Shown here piece by piece: positions 10,001-21,700 of a stretch of 64,000 bases of DNA; the first letter of the stretch is position 1; the number at the start of each line of letters is the position of its first letter. The notes beneath the pieces are model-generated. The model saw only the letters and a list, made by a program, of their open reading frames with translations, did no database searches and had not been told where the DNA came from. Origin of the DNA: Rhynchopus sp. YZ270_cl-10 (lineage: Eukaryota > Euglenozoa > Diplonemea > Diplonemida > Diplonemidae); contig OZ037877.1 in NCBI GenBank assembly GCA_964035575.1, positions 1-64,000 of the forward strand. The letters run 5' to 3'. The translations under genes were made by a program, and so were the position numbers.

Positions 10001-13000
10001 ATACTCTGCCCACGCCTTTGCAACGTCTTCTGCAGTGGTCATGTAGTTTATTATTATCATTGCAAACGTAAAACGGATGGCACGTGAGGACAGTGTTGTA
10101 TTGATGCACTCTTTCAGGGCGTTACGCAAGATTGCCCCATCATGGATAAGCCCCATTTCTGCTGCAGCTGCATAAAATGTAGGATGAACAACGGAGCCTA
10201 TGGTTCTCAGCTCTTCAAAGCTGCATGATCCACGCTTGCACAGAAGAAGTAGACGGAGACAGTGCAACTCCTTATCCTTTACAGGGGCCCAGTACATCCT
10301 GCCGATTGAGAGGCCTTCTCCTTCATTTCTTTTTGAGTGAGGGCCAGGTTTATAGCAGCCTTCTTCCTCGCACCACCCATATCCCGGTCTCAGCTGCCAT
10401 TCCTTCTTTTCTCTGGGGTAAGAAAAGAATTCTGGGACATCATTGTAAAGTAGTTTGTCAAAGCCTTTGTAGGCTTCATGTGCTGGAATGCCTTCACGAT
10501 GCTTCTTGCATCTTTCATTTGCTTCGAAAAAGGCAAGGAGTGTACTTTTGGATTTTGCAGCCGCATCCCTTCTCCTTGAGTCATCACCATAATTCTTTAA
10601 AGGAAAGTACACCCTCTGCTCATCTTCGAGGTGGATGTGGAGTCTCTGCACTCCTGGGTAAATCCGCACCATCTTTGTTCCGAGTAGGTACCCACAAGCA
10701 TCAGCCGCAGTCAAACAATGTGCCTTCAGAAACCTCATAATGCTCCCAGTGGTCGTGGTCGTTGTTGTGGTTTTTGCTTCTGATGGCCCTCCTTTATGCT
10801 TTGTATCTTCCTTTATCACACCATCTACCTCATTCTCCCCCTTGAATAAGTATTTGAACAAATATTTAGCAGCAAGAATCCCGCGCACTGCCTCAATGTT
10901 GATGTGGCACTGGTACTTGAGGAGAAGATACGCATTGTAGGGAACCACCCACCTGTTGTTCCTCTGGTTTGGGTGAGTAGTTTCCCCTGGGTGTTTTTCT
11001 TTCCATTTCTTCACAACGTCTGGATCCACATAAGACAGTATCCCATGATCCCTTCTTATGACAAAGGCGTAGCCATCATTGCCAGAGGTGGTGAAATCTC
11101 TGAAGTCCTTGGGGAAGTTGGACTTGCAATATTTGCACTTTCCATCCTTTCCCTTCTGTAGACAGGGAGAGCCTCTATTTTTAAGGCAGTCATTGTGCAT
11201 GAGGTACTCGCTTACAGCTTTGTAGAGGTTAGGATGTGTTTCTGGGTCCGGGAGCTCAGCATGCACGATGTGGTCGATGTTGAACGGGTCCTTAGGTGAC
11301 GTTTTATTGTTGTTCCAAAGGATTGCGTGGCAGTGAGGGAGCCCTCTCTTCTGGTACTCGGTCACCATCACCATTGCAATATTTTGTCCAAGAACATTCT
11401 TTTTGCGTATGTCGTCCACAAGTTCCTTGACTTTTAAGTCGAACACACGGTGAACAAGCTCCGGACGGTCGAGGGCCGTTTCTCCTTCGAGAAGATTGGA
11501 TTGTATCTCCTCCCACATCGGGTTGCATGTCATTGTGAGAAAGAAATCAGCTTTCCCATACTTTGCGTATATTGCAAGTGTGTCGTTGAGTAATTGTGCC
11601 CTCGCAGCTACTCCTCTCTCAAATGAAGAAGGCATAGAGATTTCGTTTGTCGGTGGAATCTGTTTCCCAGAGGTGATGTCTTTCTTGGAGGCGTAGCCCA
11701 TTCCCCTTCCAACAATATGGTATTTCAGTCGCTGATACATGCCACGCATCGCCATGTCGATGAAGAACTGCTGTGTCAGCGTTCCATGCATGAGCAGGGG
11801 GTTGTAGGACAACGGGTCTTTGCTGCTGTTCGGACGGTGGTGCATGAGATATGTTGCGTACTGCTTTGCTGAGATGAATGTTGAAGATGGTGTCGTTTCA
11901 GCTAGGTTAGTAGCGTTGCGAAGAACCTCATGCATTGAGTCCACAGCTCTGTCTTCTTCTGCACAACGTTCCCATCCACCATTCCACTCTTCAGGGTCTA
12001 CCTGCATCGCATCATCCTTTTCACCGCTGTTGAGCGCTTCAGGGTTTGGTGCTGTTGGTTCAGGGTTGTTCGTGTTTTGGGCATCATCATCATCATCATC
12101 ATCACTGTCAGATGCAGCTCCGCGGTTCACCACCCTGTGAGGCATCTTCAGGCGGAACCCATTATTCTCGGTGGGATTCAGATGGGCTAATGGATATGAA
12201 AGCAGTTCATAGAGTTGGTTAAAGTCATCAATGATGATTGGTGCGTTCCACTTTGGATCCTTACCCCCATTTTCAGCACACGTAAACATTGGGTACACAG
12301 TAAATTTGCGCTCTGCAGGTGCGGCTTCATCGATGGTGTAGAACATCTTAACAGCACCCTTTGCCTCATCGGTTGTATATTCTGACCCTGTCTTGCTTGC
12401 CAGGACTTCATGGAAGTCAATCCTCATCTTCTTCAGCTCATCCTCGCGACCCTTATACTGCTGTGAAATTGCTTTGAACTTTGCTGCAAATGCATTGTCT
12501 CCAAGAAGAAGATGACACTTCTCAGCAAGACCAAGAAGATTGTCAGGGAGGACCCCTCCAGTCATGCTTTTTTTATTGTCTGTGCTGCTGACGTTTGGAT
12601 CAACAAACCAGGACTCTGTGAGAGCATCGTCATAAAAGCCATTGAATTTTTTTAATCCCCTACCTTCCAGAGCCACTGCTGAGAAGCCCTTTGGCACACG
12701 GCTGTCTCGGCGGATTTTGTTCTCTACCATCGCGAAGAATGCGTTCAGCTGAATTGAAACCCTTTTGTAGAATTTGTCCTGAAGAAGTTCAAGGTGGTCT
12801 TGGCTGATTATTTTGGGCATATCTGGCAGGGACACCTTTCCACCAGTGCAGCATATTTTTGATGACTCTCCACGAAACAGCAATGCCCCGCAATGCTTGC
12901 AGGGTTTGTCCATCTCTCCGCATGAGTGCTTCTTAATGCTGTCATCCACCTCTTCGCGCAGTGCTGCCCCCAGGTGCCGGTAGGTGAATATTTTTTTGAC

Positions 13001-14620
13001 TCCCTGTCTCTGCAGCTTTCTGTTTAGATCAGCTCTTTGTTCCTCAACAATACTGCTCTGTTTTTCCATCTGAAACTCTGCTTCGTGAAACAGGGTCCCA
13101 GACATGTATTTTGCCTCTGACTGTACAACGTCAAAATCAGCTTTGGAATGTTTCTCTATAAGCTCCCCCATGAGGTTCTGCTCTTTGATCATGAGCTCCT
13201 TGAGGTTTCTTATTTGCCGTGCACTCCATATAGACTTTGCTTCCTCCACAGAAGCTGGGTCGAACACCATTTTTGACATTGGGTCCACGTTTCTCAGCGT
13301 AACAAAACTGGCCTCATGCTCAAGCAAAAAAATCCTAGCTTTAACCTCCTCAAGCTCATCAAGTTTGGTATACGTCTGCTGCCTTTTTGTTTCAAGTGAC
13401 TTTAGCTTTCTGAGATCCCATTTTTTTTGCATGATGTCGACCACACAGTCGTTGAAGGTGTGAGATTTTGGTTTGTTGTCCTTAATCAAGGGAACATTTA
13501 TGTGTGACCACAGCAGCACTTTTTGGAACCTTAGCAGATTATCCTGTGTGGCATAGTATGGCCTTGAAGAAGTCCTTAACGCCGAAATGCGAAATACTTC
13601 AGCTGAATGGAACAGCCAGGAAAATAACGGCGGTGTGTAATCGTTGAAGTCAAAGTACTGGGGAAGTTCTATGGCTGCCAAACACAAAACTGCTGCAACA
13701 CTAGCAGACAGTGCAGGTGTTATAGCACTCACATTCTCCTTTTGTAACTCTCTCTCATCCTGTCCAAGCAAAATGTATGAAAGATAGTCCATTTTGCAAT
13801 TGAGAGTTTTGAACCTCAGGCAGTATTGTGTGATGTGTTTCAGTAGAATATTTACCTCTGCAAACTGTGCATAGCAGTACGGACATGTTTTTTCGCAGGT
13901 TGCTGCATGTGATTTCATGTTTTTAACCTCGGTGAATTCTTCCCCACAGTGCTCACAGCAAAGTTTTCCTAAGCACGCATGATTTTCCTTCTGTGCCTGC
14001 AGAGGTGATGAAAAACTGCGCCTACAAAGAGTACAGGCAGGTTGACATTTTTTCAGATGCTCCGTCAATTTGTGAATACGTTTGTATGTAGCATCGCAAT
14101 TAGGACATTTGAAACGGCCGTCTGAAGTCTTATCCAGTTTTTGCTTCTTGGGGGGTGGCACATCAGGAGTAGAAGGTGCTTCCTGAGGAGAAGGAGTAGA
14201 AGGTGCTTCCTGAAACCCACCTGTGCAGCCCTTCTGATGATTGTGCCTCTCAAGGAAATTAGAAAACGTAATTCTGCACTTTGGACACGTTTTTTTGCAT
14301 TTTTTTGAGCCTTTTTTGTGTGCTTTGAGCTGTTTATCTACTGCAAAGCTGGCACCACAGTTTTCACAAATGAAAGGTTTCTGCTCCTGCGCACTTCTTG
14401 GTTCATCATCTCCCCTCTTCCGTTTTGTACTGCATTCTACTGTTGTAGGTTCATTGCGCTCATCTTCTGTTTTTTCCTTTTCTTCATCATCCTCTCCAGT
14501 CTGTTTTTGAAAAGCTTCTGTATCATCTTCTTCTGCCTCCTGTGTTGCTTCTTTTGTTGTCTTAGGCTTTTTGTCAGCACGCCCATCCGCAGACCCGCTC
14601 TCACTACGTTGCCTTTTCAT
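7076..14620 (-). CDS. Helitron Rep-helicase-OTU protein, four exons, 2,446 aa (copy 1)
   Basis: Rolling-circle transposase. Exons read from the sequence: 14620-7947, 7871-7794, 7741-7517, 7439-7076; introns of 75, 52 and 77 nt, all with GTATGT donors and CAG acceptors, all phase 2, joining to one open frame. Order: nuclear-type basic start (MKRQRSES), acidic stretch, C2H2-like zinc fingers (about 83-290, first pair C85/C88), a Cys-rich finger before the nuclease, HUH motif PHCHAI (H1096, H1098), two-tyrosine motif KYLFKYLFKG (Y1253, Y1257), PIF1-like helicase with Walker A GAAGTGKT (K1666), DEVVMAQ, and the late motif with NKSQGQT. A polyglutamine run follows Walker A. Exons 3-4 add an OTU-type cysteine protease: GDGTCFYHAI (C2277) and PPHFN (H2408). 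The start at MKRQRSES was preferred over an upstream in-frame ATG at 14707 because the diverged derivatives begin the same way (MKRQRSEE). All catalytic residues are present, so it looks functional. Confidence 0.93.
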
Positions 14621-15153
14621 ATTATTTATGCCATGTGTTCCTATGCTAATGTATGTGAAGAAAGAAGGAATCTGGGAAACAATGTGAATAGAAATATTAA
14701 TTCTCATTAAACTCTCTTTCGTTTTGGGGAAGTGTTTCCCTCTTCAGCTTATGTTGTCTTTGTATTAGCCTTCTTATTAGTGTGCCCATCATCAGATCTT
14801 TCCTCGCTTTCGTTGTCTTTTCATTTTTTTTTTTGCAAAAAGTAAAGTACCCAGACCACTGTTATGTTAGTTTTGAATAGTTGTGATAAATTGCTAGAAA
14901 TTGTATTGTAGAAAATATAAAATGGTGGGTGGGAGAAAGTTTTGAGTTTTCAAGAAGGAAAATAAAAAAGTCTCACAACTAAGTTTTCAAAAAAAAATAA
15001 TTAAAAAATGATCTTGAAAATTTTGACAAAAATTAAAACCAATCTGCATGTGCATTAAAAAAAGGGGAACCCATATTTTTGCGCAGGAAGAAGTAATTTG
15101 CACATTCTCTGCGATAAGAAATACCCCCAAACGAAAAAAAAAAAAATTATTCT
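14621..15153 (-). other. Spacer between Helitron genes with a decayed second start
   Basis: Minus-strand 14824-14712 begins ATGAAAAGACAACGAAAGCG and resembles the first codons of the diverged Helitron (MKRQRSEERSDDGH) found intact at 33.8-34.0 kb, but has an extra base early and so is out of frame. It lies directly before the active start. The rest (14825-15153) is AT-rich with no coding potential. An intron acceptor-like TTTCCCAG precedes the real start, so an extra 5' exon cannot be excluded. Confidence 0.7.
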
Positions 15154-15718
15154 CTAATGATGTGCTTTATTGTGCTGGAAAAGAGCACCTTTGTGTTGAA
15201 ATTCCCTTCCCCTCCAAGTACTAGAGCATTCGTGAGCATAACACGTCTTTGCTATTTTTTCGTCTTCTGCTGCTTCGCGCTTTCTCTTTCTGTCTAGCTC
15301 CTGTTGAGTTTGAGTTGTTGAAAGTGATACTTGAAAAGTTGATACATACCTTTTTCATGTCCTGACACAGAAGGAACACTTCGTTCAGCTGTTTCTTGAG
15401 ATCTGAGACAGTCTGTTTCACCTCTTTCAGCTCTTCAGTCACTGAGGAAAAGCTTTCTGCAGAAACAGGAATTTCCAATGCTGCGGCCTGTTCTGACGGA
15501 AGCACAGAGTCCTTCTGAGTTTGCTCCTCTGTTTTAACGCCTTGCTCCTGTACCTTCGTTAGTACTGTCTCCTTCTTCTGGGAGCACACTGGAATTGGTG
15601 GCAATTCCTCATTCTCATGAGGAGCTTGATCCTGCACATTGAACACCGCCAACATGCTTGGTGCATCTTTCTTCTGCACAAAGGGCACTGGCTTCCGCTT
15701 AATCTTCATGGTGTTCAT
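15154..15718 (-). CDS. Helitron accessory coiled-coil/zinc-finger protein, 171 aa, two exons (copy 2)
   Basis: I do not recognise the family. Exon 1 is 15718-15350 (123 codons), intron 15349-15301 (49 nt, GTATGT...CAACAG, phase 0), exon 2 15300-15154 (48 codons plus stop). The joined frame is open and ends naturally. The start holds a basic cluster KIKRKPV. Residues about 88-118 (FSSVTEELKEVKQTV, then SDLKKQLNEVFLL) show heptad spacing of a coiled coil. Exon 2 starts with a basic RKRKRE and ends CYAHECSSTW...FQHKGALFQHNKAHH, spacing like a C2H2 zinc finger (two Cys, then three His). A dimeric nuclear DNA-binding helper of the Helitron is a reasonable inference. It lies about 530 bp upstream of the Rep-helicase gene, same strand, and downstream (in its own reading direction) of the octamer array. 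Confidence 0.8.
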
Positions 15719-15929
15719 AGTTTTTTGAGAAATAGTTCACCTGTTTTTGGTGTGTGAGTACAAAAGTGCTATGAAAAGAGAAATGAGGGGTGAGCCAAGT
15801 TTAATTCATTTTTCTATTCAATTTTTTCGGCATTCACATTTGTAAAAATGCAAAACCTTCAGACAATAAAAAATAAGTTCTGTTCACAACCACACCAGCC
15901 TCCTACATTTTAGCGAGCTTTCTTCTTGT
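15719..15929 (-). promoter_or_regulatory. Upstream region of accessory gene
   Basis: About 210 AT-rich bases between the accessory start codon and the octamer array. It contains the motif CAACCACACC...CATTTTAGCGAGCTTTCTT (about 15889-15925) that also occurs at the left edge of the unit at 31.34 kb. A promoter is expected here from position, but no clear TATA or initiator element stands out. Confidence 0.35.
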
Positions 15930-16913
15930 GCGGGTTTGCGGGTTTGCGGGTTTGCGGGTTTGCGGGTTTGCGGGTTTGCGGGTTTGCGGGTTTGCGGGTT
16001 TGCGGGTTTGCGGGTTTGCGGGTTTGCGGGTTTGCGGGTTTGCGGGTTTGCGGGTTTGCGGGTTTGCGGGTTTGCGGGTTTGCGGGTTTGCGGGTTTGCG
16101 GGTTTGCGGGTTTGCGGGTTTGCGGGTTTGCGGGTTTGCGGGTTTGCGGGTTTGCGGGTTTGCGGGTTTGCGGGTTTGCGGGTTTGCGGGTTTACGGGTT
16201 TGCGGGTTTGCGGGTTTGCGGGTTTACGGGTTTGCGGGTTTGCGGGTTTGCGGGTTTGCGGGTTTGCGGGTTTGCGGGTTTGCGGGTTTGCGGGTTTGCG
16301 GGTTTGCGGGTTTGCGGGTTTGCGGGTTTGCGGGTTTGCGGGTTTGCGGGTTTGCGGGTTTGCGGGTTTGCGGGTTTACGGGTTTGCGGGTTTGCGGGTT
16401 TGCGGGTTTGCGGGTTTGCGGGTTTGCGGGTTTACGGGTTTGCGGGTTTGCGGGTTTGCGGGTTTGCGGGTTTGCGGGTTTGCGGGTTTGCGGGTTTGCG
16501 GGTTTGCGGGTTTGCGGGTTTGCGGGTTTGCGGGTTTGCGGGTTTGCGGGTTTGCGGGTTTGCGGGTTTGCGGGTTTGCGGGTTTGCGGGTTTGCGGGTT
16601 TGCGGGTTTGCGGGTTTGCGGGTTTGCGGGTTTGCGGGTTTGCGGGTTTGCGGGTTTGCGGGTTTGCGGGTTTGCGGGTTTGCGGGTTTGCGGGTTTGCG
16701 GGTTTACGGGTTTGCGGGTTTGCGGGTTTGCGGGTTTGCGGGTTTGCGGGTTTGCGGGTTTGCGGGTTTGCGGGTTTGCGGGTTTGCGGGTTTGCGGGTT
16801 TGCGGGTTTGCGGGTTTGCGGGTTTGCGGGTTTGCGGGTTTGCGGGTTTGCGGGTTTGCGGGTTTGCGGGTTTGCGGGTTTGCGGGTTTGCGGGTTTGCG
16901 GGTTTGCGGGTTT
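15930..16913. repeat. GCGGGTTT octamer array, 123 copies
   Basis: 984 bp, exactly 123 octamers. A minority of units read GTTTACGGG in place of GTTTGCGGG (for example near 16193, 16223, 16377, 16433 and 16704), irregularly spaced, which suggests expansion by block duplication. All frames are open but repetitive and are not genes. Confidence 0.98.
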
Positions 16914-18044
16914 CTAGTTATTACGGGTTTGAGGGGTACAAAATGGCGACGCTGCAGGATTGCTGGATCGCGTGGTCCCAGTATTTCTGATAATACACTC
17001 CGGTAGATTGGGGCCCAAAAACGACGTAATGTACTGGGTTTGGATGTTAGCATTTTCTGAAGATACCTAAAATGGGTGCGGCATTTCACGGCTATTTTTG
17101 TGAAGGAATTGACGATATTTTGTGGTTCTAAGGTGTGTGTATTGTATGTGACGAAAATTTCAAAATGTGACATAAGTATGAAATATGGCCAGTATGCCCA
17201 TAAAATGAGGCCATTGCAACCCTGGAGGACCACATTGGACATATTGGGCCAAATTTAGGTGTGTAAGTGTATCGGCTTTAAAATATTTTTTTTCGTGATT
17301 TTTGGGGTCATTTTTTGGCTGGGAAAATTGGGCCACATTTAACCACAACTACTCAAAACATCAAATCTGTGGCTTTAATGGACTGATTGGGCGTTTTTAT
17401 GACCTGGACATGGGGGTCAGATACCATTTTAGACATGTTAAAAATTGGTCAGAAGACCCTGAGAGAAGAACCAAGGTCAAATTGACCTTGAGTACTGGGT
17501 CAAATTTGTGTGGGAAAAATGCCCAGTACATAATTGTTGATGCGCAAAAGTGCAAAATTCCTTCAGCAATGGCTTCATATGACATTTCCATAACCTGGAC
17601 ATGGGGGTCAGACTCCACTTTTGACCACCTAAAATTTGGTCATACACATGTATGAGACCCCAAAAACCAGGATTTTGACCAAAAAATTTTTCCCAGCAAT
17701 TTTTGCCTACAAAAAATCGAAAAAAAAATTTTTTGATTTTGGCTCTCCGGAGTCTGTGCGTGCTGTGGTGGGGTCAATTTGCGCTGAGAAATGGGTATTT
17801 TTGACCTAAAATGCATGGATCAGTTTTTTCATGATTTTTGGTGTTTTTGGTGTTTTGTGTGGGTTTTTTGGTCAGTACATAGTGTGCAGTGATCAAAAGT
17901 GCAAAGTTCCTTCGTCAATGGCTTCACAGGAAATTTTTATGACCGGGACATGGGGGTCAGACTCCACTTTTGACCACCTAAAATTTGGTCATACACACGT
18001 GTGAGACCGCAAAAACCAGGATTTTGACCAAAAAAATTTTCCCA
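16914..18044. repeat. Array-flanking core and 349-bp satellite, unit 2
   Basis: Same core as at 4149, followed by markers at 17599 and 17948 only, i.e. a single 349-bp period. The first and last copies match the first and last copies of unit 1, so the missing three periods are an internal contraction (or unit 1 expanded). Confidence 0.92.
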
Positions 18045-18793
18045 GGTACATAATCTGTGCACTGATCAAGATTACAAAATTCATTTGTATGGATGAATTG
18101 AATATCAGGTATGTGTAGGTTTCTGTGTGGGAAGTGGTGGTGATGAGGATAGGAAAAAAGAAACAGTAAAAGTGCGTGAGCTATTCAGTCATTTTGTGTG
18201 TTTTTTCTTTTTCTTTTTCTTTTTCCTTTTCTCATTTTTGATCTTTTTATTTTTATGGCATGACAATACTCTCACCCGCCAAAGTGAGCGCCTTCTTCAA
18301 GGTGTAGTCTTTTTTTAAAGCTATGTTTTAACCTCTTCCGCAAACCCGAAAACCCGCAAACCCTATATTTCCTTATTTTTTTTAATCCAAGACAAAAATA
18401 TTTTCTTCATCACAAGAGAGTATCTCCGGCTGGGAAGAAAAAAACAACAAAAACTGCTGATCAAACCGGTCAAAAAGTCTCTGTAAAAATAAAAACTGCT
18501 ACAATTTCCAAACTAATTGATTTTTTTTAAAACTAAACGAACTCCACAAAAACAGTTTAAAAAAACAGTGAAACAGAAACAAAAATAAAATCCTTTTTTT
18601 TAGATGGGCTAAGCTTACCCAGTTTTTTTTTTCTCATATTTTTTTTCAATCCAATGAACATGTTCAAACAAATATTTCTTCATCACAAGAGATTTAATCT
18701 GATTCTCTCCGGCTGGGAAGAAAAAAAAAATAAAAATAAAAATAAAAGTCTTTTACAGTAATTTACTGTAAAGAAAAAAAGGAAAAAATTTTT
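18045..18793. other. AT-rich 3' flank of second Helitron gene
   Basis: Identical in layout to 6327-7075: pyrimidine runs, CTCAC/GTGAG hairpin, CGCAAACCC remnants (about 18338-18364), paired 'ctccggctgggaag' blocks, and the 10-bp-stem palindrome at 18752-18772. No gene seen. Confidence 0.6.
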
Positions 18794-21700
18794 TTAGTCA
18801 AGATCACCCGGTTGAAAGTCAGAAAGGTGATTGTCTGGAAATGTGGGGTAAATTAGGGCTTTTTTATGTGCTTTCAGTACATTTTCTGGAGTTCCTGTAC
18901 CAATGTTGAAGTGGGGAGGTTGATAAGTTTGCACTATCAGCAGTCTCTTTTCTGATGGTATTTGCATAAGAACATCTTCAGGAGATTGCCCCTTTGGCAA
19001 AAAATGAAAGCAAGAATATCCTTCTGTCTCATAGGTCCTAGAAGTGACTACTGTGATAAGAGACCTAAGCATGAGAGACATCAGTGCTACTTCTACCTCC
19101 TGCGCATAACTGTCATCGGCATTATTTGTGACGCGTTGAAGAAGGTCATCAAAGTTCCTGTTTTGTTTACAGGTGTGGTAGAAAAGTTTAGGTTTGCGGG
19201 TTTGCGGGTTTGCACAAATACAAATGCTACATACCTTTTTTTTTTCTCTTCATCATCAAAAAGTAAGGGATGCTCCTGGATCATAATCTCATTCCTGAGC
19301 AAGAACTCTGCAAATCTTCTGCGTAGAGCATGACCATCATTTCTTTTTCCAGTGAGGAGCTGCTGTATGGCGTGATAGAAACACGTTCCATCACCAGTAA
19401 CGTCAATTTGTCCGAGGTTGAACCTGCTCAGAACATGTTGAATATTATTCTCATTGTTCCTGTAAAATATTGGTAATGGTTTTAAAGTTGTTGACCACGA
19501 AAAAAACATACCTATTTTTTTCAGAAACTGTAGTTGTTACATTTTTTTGTGGATGAGAAGCTTCTGGAACGTTGTTGTGGATATATTCCCTGTATAAATT
19601 GTAGTGTATTATTTAATTAAAAATGTACAATAATTACTGTAACCATAATGTAATGCTAACATACCATCCCCCCTCTGGAAATGTAAAAGGATAGAAATCC
19701 ATCGGTTGTTCTTCTTCATCCTTTGTCCAGGGAGTTACTACAAGAGACCTTCCACATGCCGGGTTGTTGATTTCGTGTTCTTTATCATCAATGGGGCTTC
19801 CATCAGCATCAGGGGAACACACCACTGCAGGGTTTTCTGAAGGGTTTGCTGCACGTTCATGCATGGCCTTTGCATATACAGCCTCTGTAAGCCTCAGGTC
19901 CCGCTTCAGCTGATTCCTCCTTTCCTTACTGACCTTCATCTTTATTCCCCCAACTGACTCCTCAATGGCAGAGATGACCTCCTGGTGGACACAGTTATAC
20001 AAATTTGTATCACCTTGAGGTGGAAGACAAATCTTGATGTCATTCCTGCTGCACACCCTTGACATTGCAACGTACAGATGGCCATGAGAGAAGCAGGGCG
20101 ACTGTGACACATCAAGACCCACCCTCCTGAGAGTTTGTCCCTGAGACTTATTAATCGTCATGGCAAAAGACAGCCGCACTGGAAACTGCTGACGTACAAA
20201 GTCGATGGTGAGATCCTTCGCATCACCATCGCAGGGCAGGCGAGGTATGGCAACAGTTTCTGGCTTTTTCCCGTTTTTGTTCCGCCACTCGCATTCTTCC
20301 GCCAGGTGGGTGCAGACAAGGATGTTCTTCTTCACCTCCTTCACAACAAGACGCGTTCCATTGCACAGTCCACCTGCGGGGTCGAGGTTCTTTAGAAGCA
20401 TTACAATACAGTTGACCTTCAGGTTCAGGATGTGTGGAGGAAGACGTGCATGGTTCATTGCATTGAGTGCTTCAGTGGTGAAGAATTCATTTGCTCCTGG
20501 GTCCTTGCAGGTATCCTCTGACATACGGGTAATTGTCTCTCCTGGGAAGCTGCTGAGAATTTTTTCGTTCATGTAGACCTGGCGTGCGTTTGTAGGGCAC
20601 AGCAAAGCACAGTTCTCATACATTCCATTCTTGATGTCAGGAAATGTAAAGTCAATCAAAGTATCCTCAGTCACCTTTTTGTTCTTTTTTTCAAAAATGA
20701 TAGCATGTGGCACCTGCATAACTGCTTCTGTGTCCTCAGCACCCTCCACATCCCCAGCCTCATTCACAGACCCATCACCAACCTTCATGAGGTACTCACG
20801 GAAAGCGTCGTCGTCCTTCACCCTCATGACCTGCGTCAGGGACATTTTTGTGAGTTGGTTCCAGAGGTATGAGTTGTGGAGCGAAATCGAGATGCTTTCA
20901 AAGCTCCCTTTGTTTGCCCCTGGAACAGGAAGGATTTGCCTGAAGTCTCCTCCAAGAAGCACTGTCACTCCTCCAAATGGTTGTGAACATCCCCTCAACC
21001 TCTGAAGCGTTCTGTCTACTACCTCTATGCTTGCCTTTTGTGCCATTACCACCTCATCCCAGACAATGAGGTCAGTGCGCCTTAGGAGTTCGACATGGTC
21101 ATCATCAAGCCCGCACATCCGCTTTGAGTTTGGTTCAAGATCTATTGGGATCTTAAATCGGCTGTGTGCAGTTCTGCCTCCTGGTAGTAGTGTAGCTGCT
21201 ATCCCTGATGTTGCCACAGCGATTGAAAAGCGGTCCTCCTCATTCTGTTGAAGTGGCTGCTGCTGCTGCTGCTGCTGTTGTTGCTTTGCCCTTGCCCTTC
21301 TGCTCCTGGCCCAGTACAAACACGCCTGGTACAGGAATGTCTTGCCTGTTCCTGCTGCACCCTGCAAAAATATGACCTTCCCCTGGTTACCTTCAACAGA
21401 TTCCTTCACAGAGTTGAAGACATTCTGCTGCCCTTCGTTGAGGTTGCCTTGAATCTGTTCAAACTTCTTCAGCATTTCACCCTCATCATACCTCTCTGTG
21501 TTTAAGACAAACTCTGTGCTCTGCCCTGTAGTACCTTCAGGAGGAGTGGGGAGCCCAAGATCTTCCATTGAAGTCTTAACGTTCGCTTCCTTAAGGAGCC
21601 GTTGCATGTCTAGCAAAGCTTTACGCTTCTCTTTAGGGTAGATGTGGTTGCTTGGTACTGCTTCCTCCCGTTCCTGCCTTTTTACTCTGTCCAAAGGTGG

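Larger units (their letters stand above)
3973..15929 (-). mobile_element. Helitron-bearing tandem unit 1 (11,957 bp)
   Basis: One repeat of a head-to-tail array measured from octamer array to octamer array: octamer array, flanking core, 349-bp satellite, 3' flank, Rep-helicase-OTU gene, accessory gene. Unit 2 is 11,718 bp. The 239-bp difference equals three 349-bp periods (1,047) minus 101 octamers (808), so essentially nothing else has been gained or lost. Boundaries here are a convenience; the true Helitron ends are not resolved. Confidence 0.85.

Noticed and set aside
8417-12140. Plus-strand frames opposite the Helitron gene
   Set aside because: Shadows of the minus-strand gene; no independent motifs.
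15926-17006. Long open frames with repeated VCGFAGLR or NPQTRKPA
   Set aside because: They are translations of the GCGGGTTT array; all frames are open because the unit has no stop codon. No gene context.
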